Position numbers and translations under genes: made by a program. Positions 1 to 11,083 of a DNA stretch of 64,000 bases are shown one piece after another. A model generated the notes under the pieces. That model was not told the DNA's origin and did no database searches. It worked only from the letters and a program-made list of their open reading frames with translations. Numbering within the stretch: the stretch's first letter is position 1; each line of letters starts with the position of its first letter. The stretch covers positions 160,987-224,986 of the forward strand of contig NW_006763156.1 in NCBI RefSeq assembly GCF_000264905.1, written 5' to 3'. The DNA comes from Stereum hirsutum FP-91666 SS1 (Eukaryota > Basidiomycota > Agaricomycetes > Russulales > Stereaceae).

Positions 1-163
1 ATTCTACTGCTACATAGCGCTGTGGACGTTTCTGACCTGTGTCCTCAGTAGATTATGGCCCACATATAGCCCACATATACGATCAACGACTACAACACAG
101 ACGGATCAGCTGACATGACAACGATGGTTCTTGATCCATTGCGATGCACATCGAACTTGACGT

Positions 164-171
164 TTATAAAA
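164..171 (+). promoter_or_regulatory. TATA-like box of secreted protein gene 1
   Basis: TTATAAAA lies about 120 bases upstream of the ATG at 287. The paralogue at 2757 has a TATA-like box at almost the same distance, so the spacing is conserved between the duplicates. Promoter function is inferred from position only. Confidence 0.5.
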
Positions 172-286
172 ACGACTGATTCTTCAGGCTCAAGGCATAT
201 TGACAACGCTCCGCCAAGCCCACTCAACCAAACACCAAGAACCAATAAGCTCAACATCGCACTTAGTCCTCACAAACTCAATCAAA

Positions 287-908
287 ATGCAATACTTCTC
301 TTTCATCTCGCTCGCCTTCACCGTTCTACTTACCTTCCAACACGCTGCCGCCATCTGTCCGGGATACAACTACGGGGTGGGTAGCGCCCAGGACCAGGGA
401 AAGCTGGGCGACTCAAAGGTCACTCGTTGTATGTCTCCTCCTCCTCTATTATTGTCTTCGCTCGCATAGGCATATATGGAATAATGATGTTACCTGTTAT
501 CTCCAGGGAACATCTACGACGATGGCTGCAAAGTGGTCGACGGGTTAACGACGACCACGAACCCGTGTGACTCTGGGACGTTCTCTTGCACAGGATCACC
601 GGTCACGTTCAACGGATACAAGAGCTCGTTTAATGGACAGCAGTCAGTGGTTTTTCACTTGCTTTCACCCTCGTATGTTAGCCCCGTCCTAAATGACTTT
701 GGATTGGAACGTACTGTCTCGCAGGTACGCCTGTCGCCCCGACGCGAACTCGGGTAATTGTGGGGGAGACTCTATTTCTGTCTGTGTAAGTCGATATCTC
801 TCGTTTATCTTTTCATATATTGGTCTGGTGCATTTCCGTCTGTTCGATTGGAAGCTCACATAGCTGCATTATCCCATTTCTATATAGTGTCGCAACAACG
901 GTAGCTAA
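287..908 (+). CDS. small secreted cysteine-rich protein, copy 1 (119 aa)
   Basis: Four exons: 287-428, 507-642, 725-785 and 888-908. They total 360 nt (119 aa plus stop) and join in frame. Residues 1-21 are a signal peptide (MQYFSF..., hydrophobic core, ending near AAA-ICPG). The mature part of about 98 residues has eight cysteines (ICPG, DGC, NPC, FSC, YAC, NC, VC, CR), enough for four disulfides, and no transmembrane segment. The ATG at 287 was chosen because it starts the signal peptide and matches the paralogue. Copy 2 at 2757-3356 has exactly the same exon lengths (142/136/61/21), so this is a tandem duplication. No named family is recognised. An extracellular, disulfide-stabilised, effector-like or wall-associated role is inference from secretion, size and cysteine content. 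Confidence 0.85.
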
Positions 909-2630
909 ATGTTGTGCAGCCGAGTATGATTAGCTCGTTGTGGGCATAGAAATAATGGCGAGTATGCAGTGAGACCTGTTGAAATTTGAGGAAGTGAGAT
1001 GGAAGCGGCAGGAGGTTAGATGTCAATGATGAGGTGGTGAGGTCGAGAGGTTTGTGAAAGAGATGACTTAGGTTGTGGATGGATGATGGATAATGTGTTG
1101 CTATCATGGCGAGCAGATACAACAGTACTAAATACGATGCCCTACACGGACGTAACCATGGCATTACATAGCCTATTTTACTCTCCCAAAGTGGAAGCGT
1201 ATAATAAGCCGCCTGTCCTGACTCGGCTTTCTCGAGATGCCGCTGCCATCTGGAGATCTGACTTGGATCCAACGACGATTCAGCGGAGACGCAATCGGAG
1301 AAGTCGGAGGAATGAGATAGGCATAGTGAGCAGGAGGCATTTGAGCGCGCGGACTTAGACTGTGGACAGTATGAGTGGAAAACAAAATAATGGTTAGCTG
1401 GTCTTCTGGAAGTAAGTACTGTACTCTACGTCCCAGCACTTAGATGACGCATACATAACGTGGGAACTCCAATTTGGCGAGAGACTCGCGCAAAATTGGC
1501 GGCAGCGATGGGTCCCTTGGGACACTGGACGCCGCCTAAGATCTGAGAGGTACAGTACGTGCATGAGACGGACCCATTGGGCAAACAGATGCCGAGCGTC
1601 GTTCAGTTGTAGTTCGGATGGTATTCAGGTATAATAGCCTGAGTGTCCAGCAATGAAAAGGACGTGCGCAAGTAAACTAGGGAACATGAGGTCTTGAAGG
1701 CCTCTCTTCAATTCGAGCTCGAGAGAAACATCGCGGAAGGAGCAATGGGTGAGCAAGCGCCACTGATGAGCGGGGCCACACGTCGGCTCATCCCGGTCCG
1801 GCTGGACGGCATGCGTTCAAATTTCAACTTCGCTTCACTTCTCCGATATCGATCTCAGCCTTTTTTCTCTTCGTTGTTCTCTGGTTTGTCACCCAGCTTT
1901 TGACAAGTACCGAGGAGCTTTCTGGCTTATTCTCCTCTCGTCTGCTGTGGATGCTCCTGCTCTAAATAGCAGGCAATTCGTACGAGGTCTAGTACTAGCT
2001 TGGCAATACTGAGAGATCTTCCAAGCAGAGAGCGATGCACGAGTGAAGGCTTGCTCCTGTGCACTTCCTGTTATTGAAACATTGATGTATTGACCGCTCA
2101 TAACGCTACCTGTTTGGACGACAGGCAATACGTACCAATCCGCACTCGACGAGCATGTCTGCCAAGGATAAGCCATTGGTGTCGGCAATGGGTACGCAGG
2201 TGCATGTTGCATGCTGTATGCACGCACCAACGCTAGCTCTGGGTCAGAAATGAGACAAGGTAATCCCACAAAGTCCCATCCACACATCCTGTTTACCTAC
2301 ATACTTGCATTCATTGTTCACCGCTAGGGCGCCCTCGTGCTGTGCACGACCTACAGAAATATACGGATCACCCGCCTATCTGCACGCCTGACCTGGGTAC
2401 ATATCATCGGCTGATCGATTTACAGTATTGGCATCAGCGTTCCTCTACTGCTAAAGCAGTATCTTGGTTGGTATGGTCCTCTGTTCGCGGTGGGTAGTGG
2501 CCGTGTGCACTTAATATCACGAACATAGGCAATGCAGAAACTAACTTAGGAGCAGCGAGCGACAGATCAACGGACAGGAGGTTCGTCCTGATTTGATTTT
2601 ATGGTTAAATCATGACTGTCGGCATCGAAG
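909..2630 (+). other. intergenic, no gene supported
   Basis: Only short unsupported frames are present (for example 1889-2287 minus and 1694-1903 plus). None has a start, splice sites and family motif together. The segment separates the two tandem secreted-protein genes and includes the upstream region of copy 2. Confidence 0.6.
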
Positions 2631-2638
2631 TATATAAA
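2631..2638 (+). promoter_or_regulatory. TATA-like box of secreted protein gene 2
   Basis: TATATAAA lies about 125 bases upstream of the ATG at 2757, matching the spacing in copy 1. Inferred promoter element. Confidence 0.5.
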
Positions 2639-2756
2639 CCATCGAAAGTGCTCCTGCAAAACTCATTCTCCAAGCTCCTCCAAGCTCGCTCAGTGTTGCG
2701 CAACAACACCCCCTTTGTCGCACATCATCTACAAAGCTCTTCTTGACTCCCTGAAA

Positions 2757-3356
2757 ATGCAATACTTCTCCTTCCTCTCTCTCTCTCTCTCCCTCCTACT
2801 TGCCTCCCAGCACGTTGTCGCCATCTGTCCTGGCTTCAATTACGGGGTCGGTAACGCCCAGGACCAGGGCAAGCTCGGCAACTCAGAGGTCACTCGATGC
2901 ATGTCTACCCTCGTTGATTATCACCTCCCTCACATATGCATATATGAACTCACAAATTTTCACATCGCTTCTAGGGAACGTCTATGACGATGGCTGCAAC
3001 GTCGTTGACAGTCTCACGACGACGACGAACCCGTGCGAGTCCGGAACGTTCTCGTGCACCGGTTCGCCGATCACATTCAACGGGTATACGAACACGTTCA
3101 ATGGCCAGCAGTCAGTGACATCTCCTTTCTCTTCTTTTTTCTCGTGACGTTTATGCTCAATGACCCCGAACGTAACTTCAGCTACGCATGTCGCCCTGAT
3201 GCGAACTCGGGAAGCTGTGGAGGCGATGTTATCTCTATTTGTGTAAGTCTCTTTCTCACTTTCTTCCTGCTTAGACATTCGTTAAGCTGTCTCGGTCTCA
3301 CACTCTGCGACTTTTTTTTGTCTCATGTTATACAGTGCCGCAATGACGGGAACTAA
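2757..3356 (+). CDS. small secreted cysteine-rich protein, copy 2 (119 aa)
   Basis: Exons are 2757-2898, 2975-3110, 3182-3242 and 3336-3356, with lengths identical to copy 1. The protein is 119 aa and keeps all eight cysteines and the motifs ICPGFNYGVG, DDGC, FSCTGSP and CRPDANSG. The signal peptide is encoded through a CT-dinucleotide run and reads as a Ser/Leu repeat (LSLSLSLLLA). Intron 1 must begin with GC (CGA T|GCATGT): the equivalent site in copy 1 is GTATGT, and the only nearby GT would shift the frame to an immediate stop. It is therefore a GC-AG intron. Function unknown; secreted by inference from the signal peptide. Confidence 0.85.
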
Positions 3357-4495
3357 GTTTTATCTTCGGTACTGGGTATCTACTTCATGGGCTAGTCTGG
3401 CTCTCAGGGTTATTATACAGTCATGCGGCAATGACCTTTCTTCGTAATCATAATGATACATAATGTCGTGAACTCAGTCACTTTGTAAGGCCGATGAATA
3501 CACGCTCTTACCTTCAGTTCTTAGGTTGACCTTCCAACCAACGTTCCTGTCATACCGGATCGGTCTTCGGTACTATAATATCATGTTTTCTCTAGAATGT
3601 CAATCTAGCTATGTGCGACGGCTTCTGTATAGGGTAATGTCTCCATAGTTAGACGTGACCCTCATTCTATCCCTCATTTCATCATGATAATGACCTCCGC
3701 AGTCCAGAGACTGTGTCTGCAATATTATCTTACTCTTATGATGTGCGGTGAAAGACTCAGTGTATATATCACATATGGTCGAAGTGATATACTAAGTCAT
3801 TGTGGAGTACTATACTTACAGGCATAAGGCATGTTGGGATGATTGAGAGACGAACAAATGAACAGATAAAAACAAAACCATGTGAAGTATACTTATACTC
3901 GTGAACGTATATTTTTGGAAACTGACGTATTCCGCCGTACCATATCTAGTAACATCTCAAATTTTGCAGCACAGCTAGGAGACCAAGGCCAGAAAAGATC
4001 GTAATTTCCGCCTTTGAGTGGAGGTAGTAGCGAAGTTTTCACCGCCGACTAGTATGTTACGGACAGGAGGGCTTCCACTGCTATATGAATGTATTGCAAA
4101 CTGCAAAAGATTTACCATATGACTAACGACAGAATCGACGACGTCCACACGATTGTACTGTGTGTATGATGGCTATCAGCATGGTTTAAAAGGGCTCGAA
4201 CTGCCAGCGGCATAATGAAAGGTAAAGAAGAGCGGAAAGAATAAGGTAGCTATAAAGATGAGTCTCGAAAGAAATAGAGACTATCGTAATGGTAACCAGT
4301 CGGAAGATAACTGAAATAGAGATTGAGGAGAGTGTTGTCTTCTGTAAGAAAACAGAAGGATAAATTTCAAGCTTGCGCGGCATATCTTGTGAGCGGCTCT
4401 CAAAGAGCCGCGCTTCCGCTAACGGGTCGAATAAGCAATTGAATCAGGGTGGAATATATGCATCGAACTCACCTTGCTGAGACAGTCACGATATT
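3357..4495 (+). other. intergenic, no gene supported
   Basis: AT-rich non-coding sequence between the 3' end of secreted-protein copy 2 and the 3' end of the convergent DUF5648 gene. The minus frame at 4186-4383 has no recognisable motif and no convincing splice context. Confidence 0.6.
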
Positions 4496-5267
4496 TCAAG
4501 CCGGTAGGATATATCCCACGATGCCCTCATCCGCAAACCCTCCCTCGACCACACCATCGTATTCCTGCTCATTGGCGGTATAGAAGTAATCCGTTCCGGC
4601 AGCGCCGTACGTCCTGAACAGTGGGATACTGTCACAGACCTGGTCCGCGTATACATATCCCGCTATTCCCTCGCGGTTGTATCCCAAGTTCACTATAGCA
4701 TTGTTCCACTCAGACTCGGAGGTCGTATAGAAATGGTCGAATGCCGTGGTGCTGTAGGCGCGATAGAGCGGCTCCGATTTGATGTAGGGGCAAGCGGACT
4801 CAGCGGTGAGGACTCTTCTCGTGATCCCCTCGGCGGAGTAGCCGAGCTGGTTGACGGCGTTGTCGAGCTCTGTGACAGAGGTGGTGTAGAAATGGTCGAC
4901 GGTGGGGCCGTTGTAGGCTCGGTAAAACGCGGTAAAAGCGGATTCTGGGTCGCAGAAGATATCGCCCTGCATTGACGAGGAGATGAGTAGGTGTAGTCAG
5001 AGATCGGAAATCAGAGAGAACCATTACGAAGAATCTACATACCTCGTCTGCGCGGCGCGAAACAGCAATGGAGGGTGCTCCAGCCGGTAAGACAGCAGCC
5101 GAAGGTTGAGAGGCTGGGTCGATGGCTGCTGAAGGAGCAACAGCAGCGGAAGGAGCTGCAACCGAATCCACTGCAGCTGAAAGAAGAACGGCGGCCCAGG
5201 GAGTCGGGGTTGCAATGACCTGGGCCAGTGATGTGGCGATAGCCACGAGAGAGACGAAAGTATGCAT
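4496..5267 (-). CDS. secreted DUF5648 repeat protein (231 aa)
   Basis: Two exons on the minus strand, 5267-5043 and 4966-4496, separated by a 76-nt intron (GTATGT...CAG, phase 0), giving 231 aa. Residues 1-20 (MHTFVSLVAIATSLAQVIA) are a signal peptide. Residues about 21-70 form an Ala/Pro/Ser-rich linker ending in a dibasic RR-ADE, a plausible Kex2 cleavage site. The rest is three tandem repeats of roughly 45 residues built around FYRAYNG...DHFYTT, LYRAYST...DHFYTT and LFRTYGA...DYFYTA, each followed by GYxxEGI. This is the signature of DUF5648 (Pfam PF18885), a repeat common in secreted fungal proteins and in bacterial wall-active enzymes. The molecular role is not established. The protein is probably extracellular. 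Confidence 0.85.
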
Positions 5268-7089
5268 GATGAGAAGATTTATCACTGGAGGAGGATGCTC
5301 GTCGACAGTGTGAGGGATATCGACCCCACTCACGCGCGGTACTTATAGTCCGGTAAGGCCATAAGAGGGATGGTTCACACCAAGGTGCTGTTCACACTGC
5401 ATCGAGAGGAAAGTTCAACATTTCGGAGGCATACGGCGATGAGCTACTACGCTCAACGGCATTTTGGGCTGGTTGTTCCTTCTATTGAAGCGCACTTGGT
5501 GTGGGAACGAAGTGAAGTGAATCATCTCCACGTACACACATGTCTTAGCATCAACAAAGGCTAAAATTCCCAGTCCAGAAGTCCGGTGTAGAGGGCTTAT
5601 AGATCATGCATCGCCCACAATGAAAATTCTTGTCACATCGACGAGTTCCATGTCATCGCCGACATTGAAGAATAGTAGCTAGAACCTCGAAATGTATGTT
5701 TCAAAAGACCGGTGTGGTAAATTCCATTGTTCGCGGAGTCTACAGAAGAGCGCCAGTCAGCACGTTAGAATCATGCATCACGTCGGATATCTTCTTATTC
5801 ATATAAAAGTGAGCGACACTCACATCACCTTTAACAGGGCGTGAATTTCGGCTCTACCAGAGCTGATGAGAATATTGTTGGGCCTTGAATACCCATCGAA
5901 GATAGTAAGAGAAGAACTGCCGTGTTAACGCTCAGCCAGCATTGAGTGCGACATGCTACGAAGATATTTGTTTGCATCTTTCCAGTGGGATTTGAGTCAT
6001 TGTCTGTCGAATCGACAGAAAGAGTCTAAGGCCATGGTTGATGATACGTCGGTGTCTACGTCCACGCATTATCCTGATCAATTCAGGTTGAGCTCCGAGG
6101 ATTGGCGCATATATTCTGACATGACCTTACAATTGAATATTGATGGACTTCCCGCACCCAACCCCTTCCATTCTTCCGACTATGCTTTCCCTGGATACCT
6201 CGTGATACCGGAGGCGACGTAGACCGCCAATGTATGTATATCCCCGTACTTCCATTTGATACAGTGCCCGGATATGTCAGTCCCTGCTTATATCTGAGAG
6301 TGAACGAGGCTCCCGCTCTCCTCTAGTCCCATACCTGCACAGCGCCAGAAGTACAGACCCGGAGAAGCGTACACAGTATCCCCAGGGTAGCATGGAAGAT
6401 AGCAATAAAGCAGTACGCGTCGCTCGGTAGTCTCATGCTTCCGACGACACGCAACATAACGAATGCCGTTGTAAGTCAACGGATATTCAGTCGCTCCAGA
6501 AAGTCGAGAACTGGAGGAAATGCAAGCTGGGGCCGCACTGTGGGATGACAGACGCGGTCGAAGGGCACATGCTGAGAGAAAATATCGCGAGCGGTAAGAT
6601 CGAGATTCTGATGGGAATGATATACGCAATCGCGAATGGATGTAGATGAAGTACGTTGCCATAGGCGAGGGGGAGCATTCATCTCATCACTGCAACCGTC
6701 GACGAACGCGTCAGGCGCGGTATCTCTATGTTGAGGAATATTAGGTTAGGGCACTCGCTGATGCATTATGTAAAATGGTCGACAAATACATAAAAGAAAG
6801 GTGGAAGTGACGAAGTGTGGTCGGTAGATATCCAACAGGCAAGGAGAGGATAGGTGTCTAGTTCGTCAACGTGAGCGACCCTGTCGTCAGATCTGTGGAG
6901 AGGATTGGGGGAGGTTTATGATGCTCTGAAGGTATGCCAAATACCTAGTATCCAGTGACGGCATTGAGAGGCAAGACGCCAAAATCTAAAAGCTTCAGTG
7001 AAGGCAGTGACCGAGGGGGTTGTTCTGTGGGCTCTGACCAGGAAACAAGTGCGTGTACGGACAATGCGTCAGGGATAGAAATAATCTCT
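5268..7089 (+). other. gene-poor stretch, no gene supported
   Basis: Contains a plus-strand open frame at 5953-6222 (an in-frame ATG at 6033 begins MVDDTSVSTSTHYPD) and minus frames at 6288-6682. No family motif, signal peptide or splice structure supports them. The minus frames could be decayed downstream parts of the F-box remnant just to the right. Confidence 0.5.
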
Positions 7090-7344
7090 TCCGGTGATAG
7101 CACACTCAAGGTCATTGGATATGGATAGGATCGAGCTGGCCATCTACTGCGACTACTCGTCGACTAGGTGGCAGAACTCCACCACAGTTTGTGGCGGAAG
7201 GTGAAAATGCGACCAGAGACGAGGTGTGCTGAACGCCACCTCGAGCCACAAACGACATATCCTGGTCAAAGGAAAGGGCATCTCCAGTGGGTTATTTCTA
7301 GCAGGCTTTCGTCGTCTGGAAGAGCCGGGACGAATACCCTGCAC
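7090..7344 (-). pseudogene. F-box protein remnant
   Basis: On the minus strand the frame from 7344 reads PLEMPFPLTRICRLWLEVAF and then STPRLWSHFHLP. This matches the conserved second half of the basidiomycete F-box/LRR N-terminus (...L..VCR.WR.IA..TP.LW). It is followed within about 20 codons by two in-frame stops (HLVDE-stop-SQ-stop). No LEU-PRO-x-GLU start of an F-box is seen upstream in the same frame. I therefore read it as a relic of the large Agaricomycete F-box family, of which an intact member lies at 11084-12487. The alternative is chance similarity. Confidence 0.4.
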
Positions 7345-9105
7345 AGGACCTCGAAGGAGACGTCTGGCTAGGCGATGGCTGTTGGCTCATTCGATGGCAT
7401 CCAGATCGTATGATGCTGGCGATAGCAATCATGTTTTTCCATCATTGCTATGAGATAGGGATGATAAGGACAGGCTGGAGCAAGAGAGCTAAGATGATGG
7501 CTACGAGCACATCGTTGGAAGTCGCTAGTAAGCGCCAAAACACAGCGCACGGACCATGGTCTGTGCGCAAATCGTCTACTCTCGGCAGTTGCCGGTGAAC
7601 TGGGAGAGTGACGGCTCTGGGTACCCTCGAACAACCCTTCAAACTACGAGCTTCAGTTTGGGTATAGATCTTGTCAAGATTCGATAAAGTGACAACTCCC
7701 TACGTACTGTCACATTAACCCGTCCATTGGAACCTTTTAGGTATAGGGAGACGCGACTCCATCCCCGAACATATGCAGCGAAGTGTGCCACCTGCCAATT
7801 CATCTTATGCACACGGAGCCTAAAACAGTATGTACGTTCATCGAGGCGGGCACAGGGAGGATCTGTGTGGAAGCTTGTGGTCTGAAATGACCGTTCACCC
7901 GTAATGTGATCTCCTATACTTCCTTGTTCGTTTCACCCTCTTCCCTGATTCACGATCGCTCTACGCTATGTTCGTCCCTGATGATGCTTACATCTGTTCG
8001 CACAGACTTCTACACTGATATGATGAGTCTAGCTGGCTACAAACTTGCTTCATTGTGCGCTGCAGATCGCCCGACTTGTTTCGCCATGACTTTTTGGACT
8101 GCATTTGCTGGACCTTTTGGGAAGAGCTCATTACGGCTATTTTTCGAAACACAATCGGCAGGCAGGGTATCTCTCTGTGCGCCGTTTTGCTTTCATTTCC
8201 GTGTGCGTTTAAATATCCCCATCTTTGTTCCGCTCCAATCTGTTCCGTTCGCTTTCGGAGCACCGCATCCGGATATCCGAATGAAGTTGGTAGCGAAACC
8301 TTGAGCCAATCCTGCATACAAAGTGCCCTGCGACCGTGTATCAGTATTTGGCCTAGTATGCATCCGGCTGCCCTCTCCTTCCATTGCCTATCTCGCACAT
8401 AGGTTTTTTCCCGTTGAAACTCGCTGCTCCATTATCTTATTGTCTCAACTCGAGCGTGTCCTGATCATCCATCCATCGGTGGTCGCTTGTGCACCGCACC
8501 TCGTGCTCACGAGCGCTGATACTTAGACTGTGGAAAACCGAGACCGGTCGTTCCTGACTTATTGTTCTATTGTTATTGTCGTTTGGCGCGTCATGACCTT
8601 GTTCTGTCAAGTTTTTGTAAAAAGGTAACTTCACGTTCATCAGCTCGGGGAGACTGTATAGCCCCTCGGACCTCGGGGCTCGGAAGTACGCCCACCACCG
8701 CCTTTTGCTGCTCCCTCCGAGTACGCAGGTTTGACTGTACTCGGATACCGTGAAGACATCCCTGGCAGCGACGCAACGGTCTCTGACAAGTCGTTTGTCA
8801 GCGCCGGTGTTACGGCCTTACAGTGGGGGAGAAGATACTAATGAAACTCAATCGCTCATCATCATCTCTGCATCTACCTCATCTCCGCTGTGTCTTGTCT
8901 CAGATGAAACTCTCTCGGTGGCAGATAGGTCACGCCGATGGTGCGTATACCGTCTAGCACTGTGCTTTTATATTAATACCTTGGAGTGGGGTGGGCGCGA
9001 GGTTTTGGCACCCACTTCGCGCCGTTTTTGCGCCCACTTTCGCTACTGCGAACTCCCTACGTGCTTTACGCTCCTACGACCTCGACGACGACGACGAAGA
9101 CGAAG
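7345..9105 (+). other. intergenic, no gene supported
   Basis: Several frames of 60-140 codons (for example 7906-8304 and 8750-9181) lack motifs and splice logic and overlap each other in different frames. TATATTAA at about 8970 lies some 135 bases before the ATG of the metallo-hydrolase gene and could be its TATA box. Confidence 0.5.
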
Positions 9106-10335
9106 ATGGCCCTCTTGCACGTTTTGTATTGGACTTTGCGCTATGCGCTTCCGAATGTCTTTGCTGCCTCGACGCCTCTAGTGAGTTCGCCTTCATGATA
9201 CCTAATGTAGACACGAGGCTCAATTACTTCACCTTCAGGTGGTGGAGGATCTTGCGCACATTCACATTCACGACCATGCACCGAAGTATAGTCACGATTA
9301 CGATCATACCAATATTCACGACCTCCCTCCACCAGCTTTTAACCAAGCCTATATGTCCGTCTCCGCCCTCGAAGCAGGTCTCGTCGATCTTCCGTCCCTT
9401 CTCACGGTTTCTGACGCCACACCCAACGAAATTCACACTGTCCCCTCTCTTGCTTTCCTTCTAACGCACTCCCAATCCGGAAAACGCATCGTCTTCGATC
9501 TGGGTCTTAGGCGCGATACGGAGGCGTATGCCCCGTATGTGCAGATGATGATCGATAAGTGGATGCCCGTGACTGTACCGCAGAATGTTGAGGAGAGTTT
9601 GAGGATGGGAGGGTTGGAAGCCAGCGAGGTCGAGACGGTGGTCTTGAGCCACTTACATTTCGACCAGTATGTCCTAGCCTTTCCTCCTGTACTTCATTCT
9701 CCACCACATTACCCTGCTGCGCCCTCCGATAGTCCTCCAGTTGATTGACTGTCTCGCTTCTTTTATCATATAGTATCGGTGATCCTTCACCTTTCACTAA
9801 TGCCACCTTCCTCGTTGGCGCTGATGCCAAGCCCCAAATCACGAATGGCTATCCTATCAACCCCACTGCCTCCGAAACAACGACCTGCCTCCCTCTTTCC
9901 CGCACGAACTTTCTCCCACACTCTCTCTTCGACATTTCCATCGGTCCCTTCCCCCACGCCTACGACTTTTTCGGCGACGGATCACTCTACATTATTGATG
10001 CTCCAGGGCACAACGCCGGTCATATAAATATCTTGACGCGGACGTCGGAAACTGGTGGATGGATATATTTGGCGGGGGATTCGGCTCATGATGTGAGACT
10101 GTTGACGGGTGAGAGGGAGGTTGCGGAGGTTGAGCAGGGCGGTAGTGGGCAGAAGTTGTGCTTACATGGTGACAAGAAGAGTGCGGAGACGCATATTCGG
10201 AGGGTTGGTGAGCTGATGAAGAGGAAGAGGAACGACGTGCATGTGCTCATCGCTCATGATTGGGAGTGGTACGAGAAGGAGAAGAAGACGGGCGGGAAGG
10301 CGTTCTGGCCTGGCGTTATTCCAGCGATGGCGTGA
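9106..10335 (+). CDS. metallo-beta-lactamase fold hydrolase, lactonase-like (354 aa)
   Basis: Exons are 9106-9180, 9239-9666 and 9774-10335 (75+428+562 nt, in frame, 354 aa). The second junction restores the zinc motif SHLHFDHIGDPSPF (HxHxDH), which is split by the intron. Other MBL zinc ligands are visible: PGHNAGHI, LAGDSAHD and the late IAHD. LPPPAFNQAYMSVSALEAG is the typical start of fungal MBL proteins related to N-acyl-homoserine-lactone lactonases. The enzyme should be a di-zinc hydrolase of a lactone or ester; the substrate cannot be read from sequence. Exon 1 (25 aa, hydrophobic) is the least certain part and adds an N-terminal extension. Unusual are His/Asp-rich residues 29-48 before the fold. 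No signal peptide cleavage is obvious. Confidence 0.8.
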
Positions 10336-11083
10336 GGCTCAAGAGCGGAGGATTGGAAGGCAAGGCCTTGATTTTAGTATATAAGTTATTCTCATTCGTT
10401 CTTCATGCTGATCCGGCGAACTTCGTTAGCGCTGGTGATTTTGGTTCTGTGATAGATGCCTTCGTTCTTCTACTATTACTTTTTAATGCTCGTTCACAGC
10501 ACTCCGTATTCTAAATCCATAGTATGTTCGACCTTCGACGTTTAATAATGCTATTCAGTTCGATCCTTCCGACGAACGTAGAGGTTTTGTTGAAGATTAT
10601 AGTAGGAGGTAGAAGGAACCCACCACGCAGAGTTCGATGGCGTGTGCGTGTGAATATAGCCGGCTAGAAGCGGAGAGAACGCTTGAAGTTCGAGCGCTTA
10701 TCGCGATTCTCTCATAGACATCCAGCTTGCGATCATACTCCTCTTTGCTCTCTAGAGTGTTATCCTTGTACTGTTACTTTCCTTCCACATAGTGAAACTC
10801 GTGCACTAACCTCAGGTTTACCTGCAGGCTACAACCACCCAGCCCCAAGGCGGAAGATTTATGTGGCTATTGGGTGACTTTCCGTAGGGAGTCTGTGCAC
10901 GTTCTAGAGGCCTAGAACACAGAAAAGAGGCTCAGGTCGAGTTTTGATTGGCTGAGAGCCTTGTATTTGTGCTTCTGTGCGTCAAGAAACGCTCCTAGAC
11001 TGCTACGGAAAGTCACCCATTCCCCTTACATAGACCCGTCTGTGACCGTGTTATCTGATTTCTCTCTCCTCCAAAGCCTCTCC
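10336..11083 (+). other. intergenic, no gene supported
   Basis: 3' flank of the hydrolase gene and 5' flank of the F-box gene. No convincing coding exon, repeat or RNA was seen. Confidence 0.6.

Noticed and set aside
7906..8402. Overlapping plus frames of 115-132 codons
   Set aside because: No domain, signal peptide or splice logic, and two frames compete over the same bases.
9224..9842. Long minus-strand frames opposite the metallo-hydrolase gene
   Set aside because: They are antisense shadows of a gene with clear zinc motifs and spliced continuity; no motif of their own.
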